From the NCBI GenBank assembly GCA_964434855.1, contig CAYSWR010000033.1, positions 1 to 12,129 on the forward strand: a stretch of DNA of 12,129 nt, read 5' to 3'. The stretch comes from UBA8516 sp964434855. Lineage in GTDB: Archaea > Thermoproteota > Nitrososphaeria > Nitrososphaerales > Nitrosopumilaceae. The position numbers and the translations under genes were made by a program. Positions within the stretch are counted from its first letter, which is position 1. Each line of letters starts with the position of its first letter. Under the pieces are notes generated by a model. It did not search any database, had not been told where the DNA came from, and was given only the letters and a program-made list of their open reading frames with translations. Positions 1 to 6,302 of this stretch are shown piece after piece.

Positions 1-52
1 ATCAATAATTGCTGTTTCTGCAAAGACAAGGCTAAGACTGATGCCAAAATAC
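1..52 (+). repeat. PEFG-tail repeat, copy A (cut by window edge)
   Basis: The 3' part of a nucleotide repeat that recurs at 1287-1405, 2180-2298 and 3145-3263. All visible coding bases are identical to the other copies. The match to copy B continues about 15 bases past the stop apart from one A/G difference. Confidence 0.9.
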
Positions 53-55
53 TAG
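1..55 (+). CDS. 3' end of a PEFG-CTERM exported protein (partial)
   Basis: Only the last 17 codons and the TAG stop are in the window, read from base 2. They encode the end of the transmembrane helix and the basic tail ending in TRLRLMPKY, identical in amino acids and in bases to the ends of the three complete genes that follow. It is therefore a fourth member of the same tandem family, and its PEFG motif lies just outside the window. The 3' flank after the stop (ACTTTCAACTTTTT) also matches the flank of the 540-1406 gene, so the duplicated or converted block runs past the stop codon. Confidence 0.9.
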   Translation, partial: SIIAVSAKTRLRLMPKY

Positions 56-57
56 GA

Positions 58-76
58 CTTTCAACTTTTTCTTTTT
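58..76 (+). terminator. T-rich 3' flank, probable archaeal terminator
   Basis: Runs of T (CTTTCAACTTTTTCTTTTT) directly follow the TAG at 53-55. Archaeal RNA polymerase stops at T tracts without needing a hairpin, and none is visible here. Inferred from position and composition only. Confidence 0.5.
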
Positions 77-494
77 AAGATTATGTAATGTCTACGGTCG
101 ATTATACTCAAAATCTTCTATGTGTAAAGTTTTGGTTTATCTAACATTTTAGAATTTTTTTCACAATTAATATTTTTTGTATTATTCTTTATTTTTTAGA
201 TAAAGGAATGGTTTGAAATCTGGTATTTTTGTTAGGATCTTCAGTCACCAATAGTCAGATTTGCTTTATCTTTCTTTTCCAAAAAACTAGTCAGCGATTT
301 CATATTTTAAGTAATCTTTTAGCATCTAAAAATGATCATACAAACTGTAAGCGACATAATCACCCATAGGTTATGAAACAAATACGTCGCTAAGCAAAGT
401 TAGAAGAACATCACACAATATTCATAGTTTATCCAGACTGCAATATAAACCAAAAAATTACAGGATAAGATCAACCGTAGATTTGACAGTGTCC
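77..494. other. Long AT-rich intergenic region, no gene recognised
   Basis: About 420 bases separate the first PEFG tail from the promoter of the next gene. I see no convincing reading frame, tRNA or repeat of the PEFG tail here. The only structure noted is a weak nested inverted repeat: AGCGAC at 350-355 pairs with GTCGCT at 386-391, and CATAA at 355-359 with TTATG at 371-375. A short ATG frame at 333 ends after 14 codons. The region could hold a small RNA or binding sites for the downstream surface-protein gene, but nothing proves it. Confidence 0.5.
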
Positions 495-514
495 TTTTTA
501 AATATACATAAATA
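495..514 (+). promoter_or_regulatory. TATA-like promoter for the 540-1406 gene
   Basis: The A/T-only stretch TTTTTAAATATACATAAATA lies 26-45 bases upstream of the ATG at 540, the usual distance of an archaeal TATA box for a leaderless or short-leader mRNA. Its last 11 bases (ATACATAAATA, 504-514) recur exactly upstream of the third PEFG gene at 2327-2337. Confidence 0.6.
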
Positions 515-539
515 GTGTTTCATCTTTATCCGAAGCAAT

Positions 540-1406
540 ATGAGTACTCATAAAGAATATGCGCTGATCGCTATTCTTGCTACAGCGGCAGTTATGGGAG
601 TCATTCCAGCTTTTGCAGCTAATGAACTGGCGTGTCCAGATTGTGTTGGTAGAGAATATGATGCACAGACGATACCAATCTCAGTGTGGACAGACAAGGC
701 AGTGTATAACCAACCTAGTATGATTCAAGTTGGTGGCCATGTCAAGGATCCAAATCCCAACTTGGATGTCACACTCAAAGTAGTCGGTCCCACAGGAAAT
801 ATTGTAAAAGTTGATCAAATCATGGTTGACGACAATGGTGATTTTGAAACTACATTGAATACTGCAAGTCCATTATGGACAAAAAGTGGAGTCTATACAA
901 TCTCAGTTCAATTTGGAACTGTTGGTAGATCAAACGAAGTCCAAGTAGAGATTTTCACAGGTGGAGTTTGCCGAGAATCAGAACTTGCTGCTAAAGCAGG
1001 CATAGAGACATACTGCATACCATATAGTGTCATCGGTGCTACCGTAAAAGGTGGAACAATTGATATGGATTCCAAATCCCTGATAGTACAAATCGATTCA
1101 GATAGTGATGGAGATCTTACTCTAAACATACCAAGATCAGTACTGGATTCAAAATCAGGAGATAATGATAGCAGATTCTTTGTCTTAGTAAATGACGAAG
1201 AACAAGACATATACAGTGAATCAAAAACTGATGACACAAGGTCTGTAACAATTCAATTCGAAAGCGGGGTTGACAAGATAGAGATCATTGGTACACAGAT
1301 AGTTCCAGAGTTTGGTGCAATAGCAGCTTTGGTACTTGCAGTTGCAATTATATCAATAATTGCTGTTTCTGCAAAGACAAGGCTAAGACTGATGCCAAAA
1401 TACTAG
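540..1406 (+). CDS. PEFG-CTERM surface protein with two cysteine pairs
   Basis: A 288-aa protein predicted to be exported and anchored in the cell envelope. Residues 1-26 are a signal peptide ending AFA; 45-140 look like a beta-sandwich domain of the kind with a GxxVxVxGxV start, a dGxF strand and a WxxxGxYTxxxQFG end; 160-250 form a second beta-rich domain (GGTIDMD, SLIVQI, IPRSVLDSK, FFVLV); PEFG is at 256-259, followed by a transmembrane helix to about 277 and the basic tail KTRLRLMPKY. PEFG-CTERM is a known thaumarchaeal C-terminal signal thought to be handled by an archaeosortase. Unlike its two neighbours it has four cysteines in the mature part: C32 and C35 (CPDC, just after the signal peptide) and C144 and C159, which could form disulfides or bind a metal. 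It is the first complete gene of the array, with its own TATA-like promoter. Molecular role unknown. Confidence 0.9.
   Translation: MSTHKEYALIAILATAAVMGVIPAFAANELACPDCVGREYDAQTIPISVWTDKAVYNQPSMIQVGGHVKDPNPNLDVTLKVVGPTGNIVKVDQIMVDDNGDFETTLNTASPLWTKSGVYTISVQFGTVGRSNEVQVEIFTGGVCRESELAAKAGIETYCIPYSVIGATVKGGTIDMDSKSLIVQIDSDSDGDLTLNIPRSVLDSKSGDNDSRFFVLVNDEEQDIYSESKTDDTRSVTIQFESGVDKIEIIGTQIVPEFGAIAALVLAVAIISIIAVSAKTRLRLMPKY
1278..1406 (+). repeat. PEFG-tail repeat, copy B
   Basis: A 129-base block identical to 2171-2299 (copy C). Its inner 119 bases, 1287-1405, are identical to 3145-3263 (copy D). It covers the codons for IGTQIVPEFG, the transmembrane helix and the basic tail, with no synonymous change among copies. 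Confidence 0.95.
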
Positions 1407-1408
1407 AA

Positions 1409-1431
1409 CTTTCAACTTTTTTCATTTTTTT
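1409..1431 (+). terminator. T-rich 3' flank, probable terminator
   Basis: Successive T runs (CTTTTTTCATTTTTTT) begin a few bases after the TAG at 1404-1406 and precede the promoter of the next gene. They are consistent with intrinsic archaeal termination. Confidence 0.55.
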
Positions 1432-1450
1432 GTATCAATCCATAGTAAAG

Positions 1451-1461
1451 GAAATATACGA
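1451..1461 (+). promoter_or_regulatory. TATA-like promoter that decides the 1481 start
   Basis: GAAATATACGA is centred about 25 bases upstream of ATG 1481. It lies inside the longer reading frame opened by TTG 1430, which argues that translation starts at 1481 on a leaderless mRNA. Confidence 0.6.
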
Positions 1462-1480
1462 CTTAAGATCAGTTTTTTCC

Positions 1481-2299
1481 ATGCGCCATTTTTTATTAGT
1501 TATTACAATTTCTATTTTATTATCAAGTATAATTTCAAGTTTTGCACAAGTTGCAGAACCTCTTATCACTACTTTTACCGACAAATTATCATATAAAGAT
1601 GGCGACATGATTGTAATTTCGGGTTCAGTAAAAGCTATTGTAGAGGGCACACCTTTAACGATTCAGATTTTAGATCCTAATCAAAATATAGTTCAGGTAG
1701 CTCAAATAGATGTTGCCCAAGACGGAAAATATACAACAACTGCCAAAGCCAGTGGAGCGTTGTGGAAAAAAGATGGAACATATACAGTGAAAGTTCAGTA
1801 CGGACCTCCAAATGTTGTTGCTGAAACAAATTTTGAATTTGCAAGCGCTACTTCAATAGCTGCCATGGAGATCTTTGAGGTGAATGCTGGAAATGAGGGG
1901 ACTTTTGATGTGGAATACAACATAAGTGGCGGTACAGTAAAAGACATAATTATTGATTTTGAAGGTCTTGCTTTGATCGTATCTATCGAATCTGCAAGCG
2001 ACGGTATAATCACATTAAAGATTCCAAGGGCACTAATAGATGCAAAAACAACTGGCGGAGAAGATGATGCGTTCATAATTCTAATAGATGGAGCGGAAGT
2101 GGATGCACTGCAGACAGCAACAACAAGTTCCAGGACTCTTACAATAAACTTCTTAGAAGGAGACTCTGACATAGAGATCATTGGTACACAGATAGTTCCA
2201 GAGTTTGGTGCAATAGCAGCTTTGGTACTTGCAGTTGCAATTATATCAATAATTGCTGTTTCTGCAAAGACAAGGCTAAGACTGATGCCAAAATACTAG
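1481..2299 (+). CDS. PEFG-CTERM surface protein
   Basis: A 272-aa exported protein. The frame is open from TTG 1430, but ATG 1481 is preferred: it starts directly with a good signal peptide (MRHFLLVITI to about SFA, residue 22) and sits about 25 bases after a TATA-like box. Residues 30-110 form a beta-sandwich (YKDGDMIVISGSVK, DPNQNIVQV, ALWKKDGTYTVKVQYG); 140-230 form the second domain (FDVEYNISGGTVK, LALIVSIE, IPRALIDAK, RTLTINF); PEFG is at 240-243, then the transmembrane helix and KTRLRLMPKY. The domain layout matches the genes on both sides, but sequence similarity before the tail is only moderate, and it lacks the cysteines of the 540-1406 protein. From residue 231 to the end the DNA is identical to the upstream gene. 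Probably a cell-surface structural or binding protein; no specific ligand can be named. Confidence 0.88.
   Translation: MRHFLLVITISILLSSIISSFAQVAEPLITTFTDKLSYKDGDMIVISGSVKAIVEGTPLTIQILDPNQNIVQVAQIDVAQDGKYTTTAKASGALWKKDGTYTVKVQYGPPNVVAETNFEFASATSIAAMEIFEVNAGNEGTFDVEYNISGGTVKDIIIDFEGLALIVSIESASDGIITLKIPRALIDAKTTGGEDDAFIILIDGAEVDALQTATTSSRTLTINFLEGDSDIEIIGTQIVPEFGAIAALVLAVAIISIIAVSAKTRLRLMPKY
2171..2299 (+). repeat. PEFG-tail repeat, copy C
   Basis: Identical over 129 bases to 1278-1406. After the stop the flank shares TAGAACTT with copy B, then diverges by a short insertion before TCAACTTTT resumes. Confidence 0.95.
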
Positions 2300-2312
2300 A
2301 ACTTGGAGTCAA

Positions 2313-2322
2313 CTTTTCTTTT
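2313..2322 (+). terminator. T-rich 3' flank, possible terminator
   Basis: CTTTTCTTTT follows the stop by about 13 bases and directly precedes the next promoter element. Shorter than the T tracts after the neighbouring genes, so less certain. Confidence 0.4.
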
Positions 2323-2326
2323 ATTA

Positions 2327-2337
2327 ATACATAAATA
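2327..2337 (+). promoter_or_regulatory. TATA-like element of the 2368-3264 gene
   Basis: ATACATAAATA lies 31-41 bases upstream of ATG 2368 and is an exact copy of 504-514 upstream of the first complete gene. The spacing implies a short leader of roughly 5-10 bases. The ATG at 2348 in between is closed by a stop after four codons. Confidence 0.55.
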
Positions 2338-2367
2338 CTCATTATCCATGATATTTTCCTAGTTAAC

Positions 2368-3264
2368 ATGGCTTTACGATATGTAGCTTATACGCTTGTA
2401 ATTGTTTTAATGTGTTCAATTGGTATTACCACCCCAGTATTTGGATCTAGTCACAACGTTCCACCGCTTAGTGTACAGACAGATAGTGATTATTATGATC
2501 AAGGAGACACAATAGTTGTAACTGGTCTTGTAAAGAATCCAGCAGAAGGCATACCTATTACTCTAAGAATATTAGATGCAAATAGCAAGCTAGTTCAAAT
2601 TGATCAATTTACTCCTAAAGCAGATGGAAGTTTTTCAAAAGAATATCTAGCAACTGGTCCGCTATGGAAGGCTGCAGGAAATTATACCATAATAGCACAA
2701 TATGGCTCTGCTCAAAAAGCGGACACAGTATTTTCGTTTAGTGGAGGAACAGGTTCATCTGAAATAGGCGAAGTAGAAAAAAAAGTTTTCACAATTGATG
2801 TAGAAGGCGTAGGAGAGTTTGATGTTGAATATATCATAAGAGGTGGAACAGTCAAGAATATGAAAATTGATCCTGATGGTTTGGCACTTGTGATAACAAT
2901 AGACGCCGTCAAAGATGGTTCAATCACTGTAACTTTATCAAGAGACATGATAGATGCAAAGAAACCAGTTAATCTAAGTGCTGATGACATACTAGTGGGC
3001 AAAACAGTTGATCCGAAAGATCTTGAAGATGACGAATTCTTTGTCTTAGTTGGTGGAGAAGAAACCAATTTTAAAGAAACAAAATCAAAGATATCAAGAA
3101 CACTTAGTATAGGATTTGCTGCTGACGATACTCAAATTGAGATAATTGGTACACAGATAGTTCCAGAGTTTGGTGCAATAGCAGCTTTGGTACTTGCAGT
3201 TGCAATTATATCAATAATTGCTGTTTCTGCAAAGACAAGGCTAAGACTGATGCCAAAATACTAA
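2368..3264 (+). CDS. PEFG-CTERM surface protein
   Basis: A 298-aa exported protein, third complete member of the array. The signal peptide is 1-26 (ends VFG). A beta-sandwich spans about 35-115 (YDQGDTIVVTGLVK, PLWKAAGNYTIIAQYG). A Gly/Ser/Glu-rich linker at 126-138 leads into the second beta domain at 148-258 (FDVEYIIRGGTVK, LALVITIDAVKDGSITVTL, FFVLVGGEE, RTLSIGF). PEFG is at 266-269, then the helix and basic tail. Compared with its neighbours it has an insertion of about 20 acidic and polar residues around 199-220 between the IDAK and FFVLV strands. It is more similar to the 1481-2299 protein than to the cysteine-containing first gene. Its last 39 codons are identical in DNA to the other copies, but it ends in TAA rather than TAG and the 3' flank is unrelated. 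Likely part of the cell envelope; ligand unknown. Confidence 0.9.
   Translation: MALRYVAYTLVIVLMCSIGITTPVFGSSHNVPPLSVQTDSDYYDQGDTIVVTGLVKNPAEGIPITLRILDANSKLVQIDQFTPKADGSFSKEYLATGPLWKAAGNYTIIAQYGSAQKADTVFSFSGGTGSSEIGEVEKKVFTIDVEGVGEFDVEYIIRGGTVKNMKIDPDGLALVITIDAVKDGSITVTLSRDMIDAKKPVNLSADDILVGKTVDPKDLEDDEFFVLVGGEETNFKETKSKISRTLSIGFAADDTQIEIIGTQIVPEFGAIAALVLAVAIISIIAVSAKTRLRLMPKY
3145..3263 (+). repeat. PEFG-tail repeat, copy D
   Basis: 119 bases identical to 1287-1405 and 2180-2298, ending at the second base of the stop codon. One codon upstream the copies differ (GAGATA here, GAGATC in B and C). The sharp loss of identity at the stop marks the edge of the homogenised block. Confidence 0.95.
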
Positions 3265-3267
3265 ATT

Positions 3268-3274
3268 ATTTTTT
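3268..3274 (+). terminator. Short T tract after the last PEFG gene
   Basis: ATTATTTTTTC directly follows the TAA at 3262-3264. A weak candidate terminator based on position only. Confidence 0.35.
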
Positions 3275-3325
3275 CATGTTCTAAAAAATTCAAGTAATAG
3301 ATCATTCACTTAATGTTTTCCTAAG

Positions 3326-3488
3326 TCATGATGATCTAAAAAATCCAACCCAACCAGAAATAAAAAGAGTAAGAGATAAACCAAATAACAAATAAAGATC
3401 TCTTTGATGTTGTGCCAGATCTAAATTTAGAAAAATAAAAGCCCCAAAACCAATTAAACCAAACCATAATGCTACATGACCTAATCAT
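3326..3488 (-). pseudogene. Frameshifted gene for a 53-aa two-helix membrane protein
   Basis: On the minus strand a frame ending at TGA 3326-3328 reads as a convincing membrane hairpin: HVALWFGLIGFGAFIFL, a polar turn NLDLAQHQRD, LYLLFGLSLTLFISGWVGFF, then RSS. It has no start codon: a TGA sits six codons before the first tryptophan. The ATG at 3486-3488 is one base out of frame, and the interval is 163 bases, that is 54 codons plus one. Dropping one base in the ATTAGGTC after that ATG gives MIGHVALWFG and a continuous 53-aa protein. A longer ATG frame over the same DNA (3336-3527) is dominated by W, F, Y and S and looks like the shifted reading. A weak AT-rich element (TTGTTTATTG) lies about 20-30 bases upstream of the ATG. 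So this is either a recently broken gene, a frameshifted gene, or a one-base sequence error. Function unknown. Confidence 0.55.
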
Positions 3489-3561
3489 TTCCAATTTGTC
3501 AAGCAATAAACAATTTAATCTGTACAATATAAGAGCAAATGTTTAGTGAGTACTTAGATTA

Positions 3562-3569
3562 TTATATTA
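3562..3569 (+). promoter_or_regulatory. TATA box of the 3589-3930 gene
   Basis: TTATATTA is centred 24 bases upstream of the TTG start at 3589, which fits a leaderless transcript and supports that start. Confidence 0.55.
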
Positions 3570-3588
3570 CCACAACAAATCAATTCTA

Positions 3589-3930
3589 TTGAATTTTGAA
3601 TTTGAAGAATTTAGCTCGCCTGAAGACATTTTTGTGTATATGGCTACAATGGCACCACCAATGAAAAATATGTTGCCTATAAATTCATACAAAGGCTATG
3701 TTTTTGCAATTATCCCGCTAAGCCCTAATACTGGGGACATTTACCTCATGATCTATACAAAAGGCAAACTTGATGGCAAACTTCTAGAATTTGACATAAA
3801 TACAAAAAAATACAGGTCTGTAGAATCAGCAGAACGAGCAGACAAGAATTATTTTGTTGTTTTAACACCTAAAAAAAATACTCTGGCAGATGCAGCAATA
3901 AAAGAATTAGAAAAAAGCTCTACTACCTAG
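3589..3930 (+). CDS. Small conserved-looking protein of unknown function (113 aa)
   Basis: Not recognised. The TTG start is supported by a TATA box at 3562-3569; ATG 3640 would be a shorter alternative but would lose the acidic start FEFEEFSSPED. The protein has no signal peptide or transmembrane helix. It reads as a small alpha/beta fold: strand-like segments GYVFAIIPL (37-45), IYLMIYTKG (51-59), KLLEFDI (64-70) and NYFVVLTP (87-94), then a charged helix LADAAIKELEKS. A methionine-rich stretch with four Met lies at 18-29. It converges on the radical SAM gene and the two overlap by 8 bases at their ends. Being a compact soluble cytoplasmic protein is the most that can be said. Confidence 0.75.
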   Translation: MNFEFEEFSSPEDIFVYMATMAPPMKNMLPINSYKGYVFAIIPLSPNTGDIYLMIYTKGKLDGKLLEFDINTKKYRSVESAERADKNYFVVLTPKKNTLADAAIKELEKSSTT

Positions 3931-5488
3931 TATAAGTAGGAGCAGTAACAGAACGGCTTCTAGAATAGTGTTCCATTATTTCATCTGGAAGTCTGCCATT
4001 GAATAGTTCTTTACACAAACCTTTCAGATACCTCATGATTGCCCAAGTACCTGCTTTTATCATTCCATACATTATTAATTTCATAGGAGGTCCAAATGAC
4101 TTATTTCGAATTATTATAGGAATTATATCATTTATAACACGTAGATTATGTTCCCAACATCTCCAGAACAAAGTAAATTGAGCTTCGTTTAGATTGCCAA
4201 AGTGCATTGAATTCTTTTCGTTAAAGTCTTGATATAATAGAGGAGCGACAAGACCCCGCATGTGCGTCTGTTTAAAATCATCTATCAGATCTATAGTGTA
4301 TTTTGTTTCGTCTGGAGTTTCATCAGGCCATCCGATAATCAGAGTTGCTGCAGGGAACCAATGATTCTCGTTTAGGATTTTTGCACCTTCTCTAACAACC
4401 CATCCCCATTCATCAGTAGAAAATGGTTTTGCCTTTACACCAAGATGTTTTTTGACCATTCTGGGGGCAACAGTTTCTATTCCCAAGTTTGTTGCAAGCC
4501 ATTTCTCATTACTCATTCCGTTGATTTCAGACATATCATGAAGTAATTTTGGATCTGCACAAACCGCAGAAAATGTCATATGAGTCGTACCTACGAACCT
4601 AGCACCAAGAGATTTCAATCCTTTCCACAATTCAATTATTGCATCATAGTTTGGTTGAAAATCTCTACTCTCACATCCATAAAGAAGCATTTCATCAGAA
4701 TGTAACCAAATTGAATCAAAACCATAATTGAGATTTATTTTTGCTTCATGTTGTAGTCTCTCTAATGGTAGATCTTTTTTGGATCTTTTGTTAACATCAC
4801 AGAAATCACAACCTCTTCCACATCCACGCATTGCCTCGATAAGAGAGTTTACTGTGGGACCTTGGATAATTGGTATGTTTTGTATGTTTTTTACAAAACA
4901 ATGCATTAACTCGGGGGCATCGCCTTTTTCTAAATCATGAAATAGATCAAGTGCAAGCTCATCAGCTTCGCCTACTACAACAGTATCAATTCCATGAATT
5001 TTCATTCTATCAGATTTTGCAAGCTCCCATGCACCGTTACCTCCCACAACAACACGGAAATTATATTTTTTCTTTAACTGGATTATATTTGCACACATTC
5101 TTTTGAATTTCATTGCAACGTACGATAGTTTTTCTGGAGACATCGTAGTAGTTACTGGAGCCATACCAAGAGGATCCATCACATTAATTCCTACAACTTT
5201 GGTGTCAGGACCTATACAATTTGCAAGATAATCTGGTTGTGCGATAAAAACTTCATCCCTTTTGTATCCTTGCAAGAGGGCACTTTCTACTCTTCTTAAT
5301 CCTACCTGTGCAACTTTTGCTTCACCTGTAACTTTGTCAGTTTCTACGCTAGGACAAAAGACTTTGTCAAAAACCCACTCAGGAAGGACTTCATATGGTC
5401 CGCACGCTATAAATCCATAAAGAAAGTTACCACGATAATTAGTCATGAGGCTTCGGTCAGCGGTAAGAACTATTCTTTTTCCTGTCAT
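3923..5488 (-). CDS. B12-type radical SAM protein, possible tetraether-lipid ring synthase relative
   Basis: A 521-aa protein. The radical SAM signature is CGRGCDFC with C223, C227 and C230 as ligands of the [4Fe-4S] cluster that cleaves S-adenosylmethionine. Residues 1-205 form an N-terminal domain with Rossmann-like segments (TKVVGINVMDPLG 96-108, RVVVGGNG 145-152, DTVVVGEADE 168-177), the place where class B enzymes bind cobalamin, although I see no DxHxxG motif. After the SAM barrel come TNLGIETVAPRM (333-344) and LIIGWPDET (383-391), typical late-barrel strands. The C-terminal part (454-490) is hydrophobic and could touch membrane. In thaumarchaea such proteins include candidates for GDGT cyclisation (GrsA/GrsB, cobalamin-domain radical SAM enzymes of Sulfolobus); I think this is a plausible relative but cannot prove it. 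It is divergent from the metal-transporter gene and starts at ATG 5486-5488. Confidence 0.88.
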   Translation of the reverse strand: MTGKRIVLTADRSLMTNYRGNFLYGFIACGPYEVLPEWVFDKVFCPSVETDKVTGEAKVAQVGLRRVESALLQGYKRDEVFIAQPDYLANCIGPDTKVVGINVMDPLGMAPVTTTMSPEKLSYVAMKFKRMCANIIQLKKKYNFRVVVGGNGAWELAKSDRMKIHGIDTVVVGEADELALDLFHDLEKGDAPELMHCFVKNIQNIPIIQGPTVNSLIEAMRGCGRGCDFCDVNKRSKKDLPLERLQHEAKINLNYGFDSIWLHSDEMLLYGCESRDFQPNYDAIIELWKGLKSLGARFVGTTHMTFSAVCADPKLLHDMSEINGMSNEKWLATNLGIETVAPRMVKKHLGVKAKPFSTDEWGWVVREGAKILNENHWFPAATLIIGWPDETPDETKYTIDLIDDFKQTHMRGLVAPLLYQDFNEKNSMHFGNLNEAQFTLFWRCWEHNLRVINDIIPIIIRNKSFGPPMKLIMYGMIKAGTWAIMRYLKGLCKELFNGRLPDEIMEHYSRSRSVTAPTYTR

Positions 5489-5516
5489 TTTCGTGTAGTA
5501 TCTCCTTTCACTATGA

Positions 5517-5523
5517 TATAAAT
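5517..5523 (-). promoter_or_regulatory. TATA box of the radical SAM gene, possibly shared
   Basis: Minus-strand ATTTATA lies 29-35 bases upstream of ATG 5488, implying a leader of only a few bases. Read on the plus strand the same bases give TATAAAT, 57 bases before the TTG of the transporter gene, so it may serve both directions. Confidence 0.5.
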
Positions 5524-5579
5524 CGTTTACGACAAAGACTTTTGAAATGCGCTGTAGTTTGAAGTATAAGTGAAAGATA

Positions 5580-6302
5580 TTGAAAGATGTAATAGAACCA
5601 CGACATGTAGAAAGACATCAGACTGAGACAAGTGCAATTAGGGATTTTGTCTTTGGTTTTGGAGATGGAATCAATACTTCATTAGGTATAGTTGCTGGCG
5701 TAGGGGGTGCGGATGTTTCTTCAAATATAATCATACTTGCGGCAATAATTGCCATGTTCACTGGTGCAAAAGCCATGGCAGTTCAAAACTATCTTGCTGT
5801 AAAATCTCAAAGACAGATACTTAATTTCGAAATAGAACGCGAAAAATGGGAAATGGAAAATGTTCCAGATAAGGAGAGAAAAGAAATTGAAGATATTTAC
5901 AAAGCAAAGGGATTTTCTGGTAACGAATTAGAGAGTATAGTAAACAGGATAACATCCGATAAAAAAGTCTGGCTTGATACTATGCTAACTGAAGAATTAA
6001 AATTAAATTTAGAAATTGTTGGCAGTCCATTAAAAAGTGCATTAAGAATGTTTGGATCTTTTCTAATAGGAGGAATCTTACCAATCATTCCATATTTCTT
6101 TGCAGATGGTTACATACCACTTTTGATTGCGATAGGAACTAGTCTTTCTGCATCTTTTGTAATTGGAGCGATCAAATCAAAGAGGGCCAATCTTAACATA
6201 ATAAAAGGTGGCTTAGAAATGGCAGGGCTTGGAATAGGAATTGCACTCTTAGGATATGGATTAGGTACAGAATTATCAAATCTTGGAATACTTAAAGCGT
6301 AG
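5580..6302 (+). CDS. VIT1/CCC1-family metal transporter
   Basis: A 240-aa membrane protein of the vacuolar iron transporter family, which exports or sequesters Fe2+ and related divalent metals by proton antiport. TM1 starts at FVFGFGDGINTSLGIVAGVGGA (23-44) with the family's DG pair (D29, G30). TM2 contains the conserved methionine region (AKAMAVQNYLAVKSQ, 63-77). The cytoplasmic domain 80-140 is rich in Glu (EIEREKWEMENV, KERKEIEDIY, LDTMLTEELKL), matching the metal-binding domain between TM2 and TM3. TM3-TM5 follow at about 155-175, 178-198 and 207-228. The start is TTG; an in-frame TGA nine bases upstream leaves no earlier choice. It overlaps larB tail to tail by 11 bases. In plasma membrane of an archaeon it would remove excess iron, or possibly manganese or nickel; the substrate cannot be read from the sequence. 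Confidence 0.88.
   Translation: MKDVIEPRHVERHQTETSAIRDFVFGFGDGINTSLGIVAGVGGADVSSNIIILAAIIAMFTGAKAMAVQNYLAVKSQRQILNFEIEREKWEMENVPDKERKEIEDIYKAKGFSGNELESIVNRITSDKKVWLDTMLTEELKLNLEIVGSPLKSALRMFGSFLIGGILPIIPYFFADGYIPLLIAIGTSLSASFVIGAIKSKRANLNIIKGGLEMAGLGIGIALLGYGLGTELSNLGILKA

Noticed and set aside
1430..1480. TTG start giving a 17-residue N-terminal extension of the second PEFG protein
   Set aside because: The extension places charged residues ahead of the signal peptide and covers the TATA-like box; ATG 1481 gives a normal signal peptide.
1..3264. PEFG-tail repeats as an insertion sequence or att sites
   Set aside because: The repeats are in-frame coding ends of related genes; there is no transposase, terminal inverted repeat or target duplication.
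3336..3527. Minus-strand 63-aa frame starting MYRLNC
   Set aside because: Its W/F/Y/S-heavy sequence looks like the shifted reading of the membrane-hairpin frame that overlaps it; the hairpin frame has a more natural composition and ends cleanly.
4728..5106. Plus-strand frames opposite the radical SAM gene
   Set aside because: They lie fully within the well-supported radical SAM coding sequence and show no recognisable motif.
5501..5509. Shine-Dalgarno-like GAAAGGAGA before the radical SAM gene
   Set aside because: It is about 13 bases from the ATG, too far for typical use, and the TATA box predicts a transcript start downstream of it.
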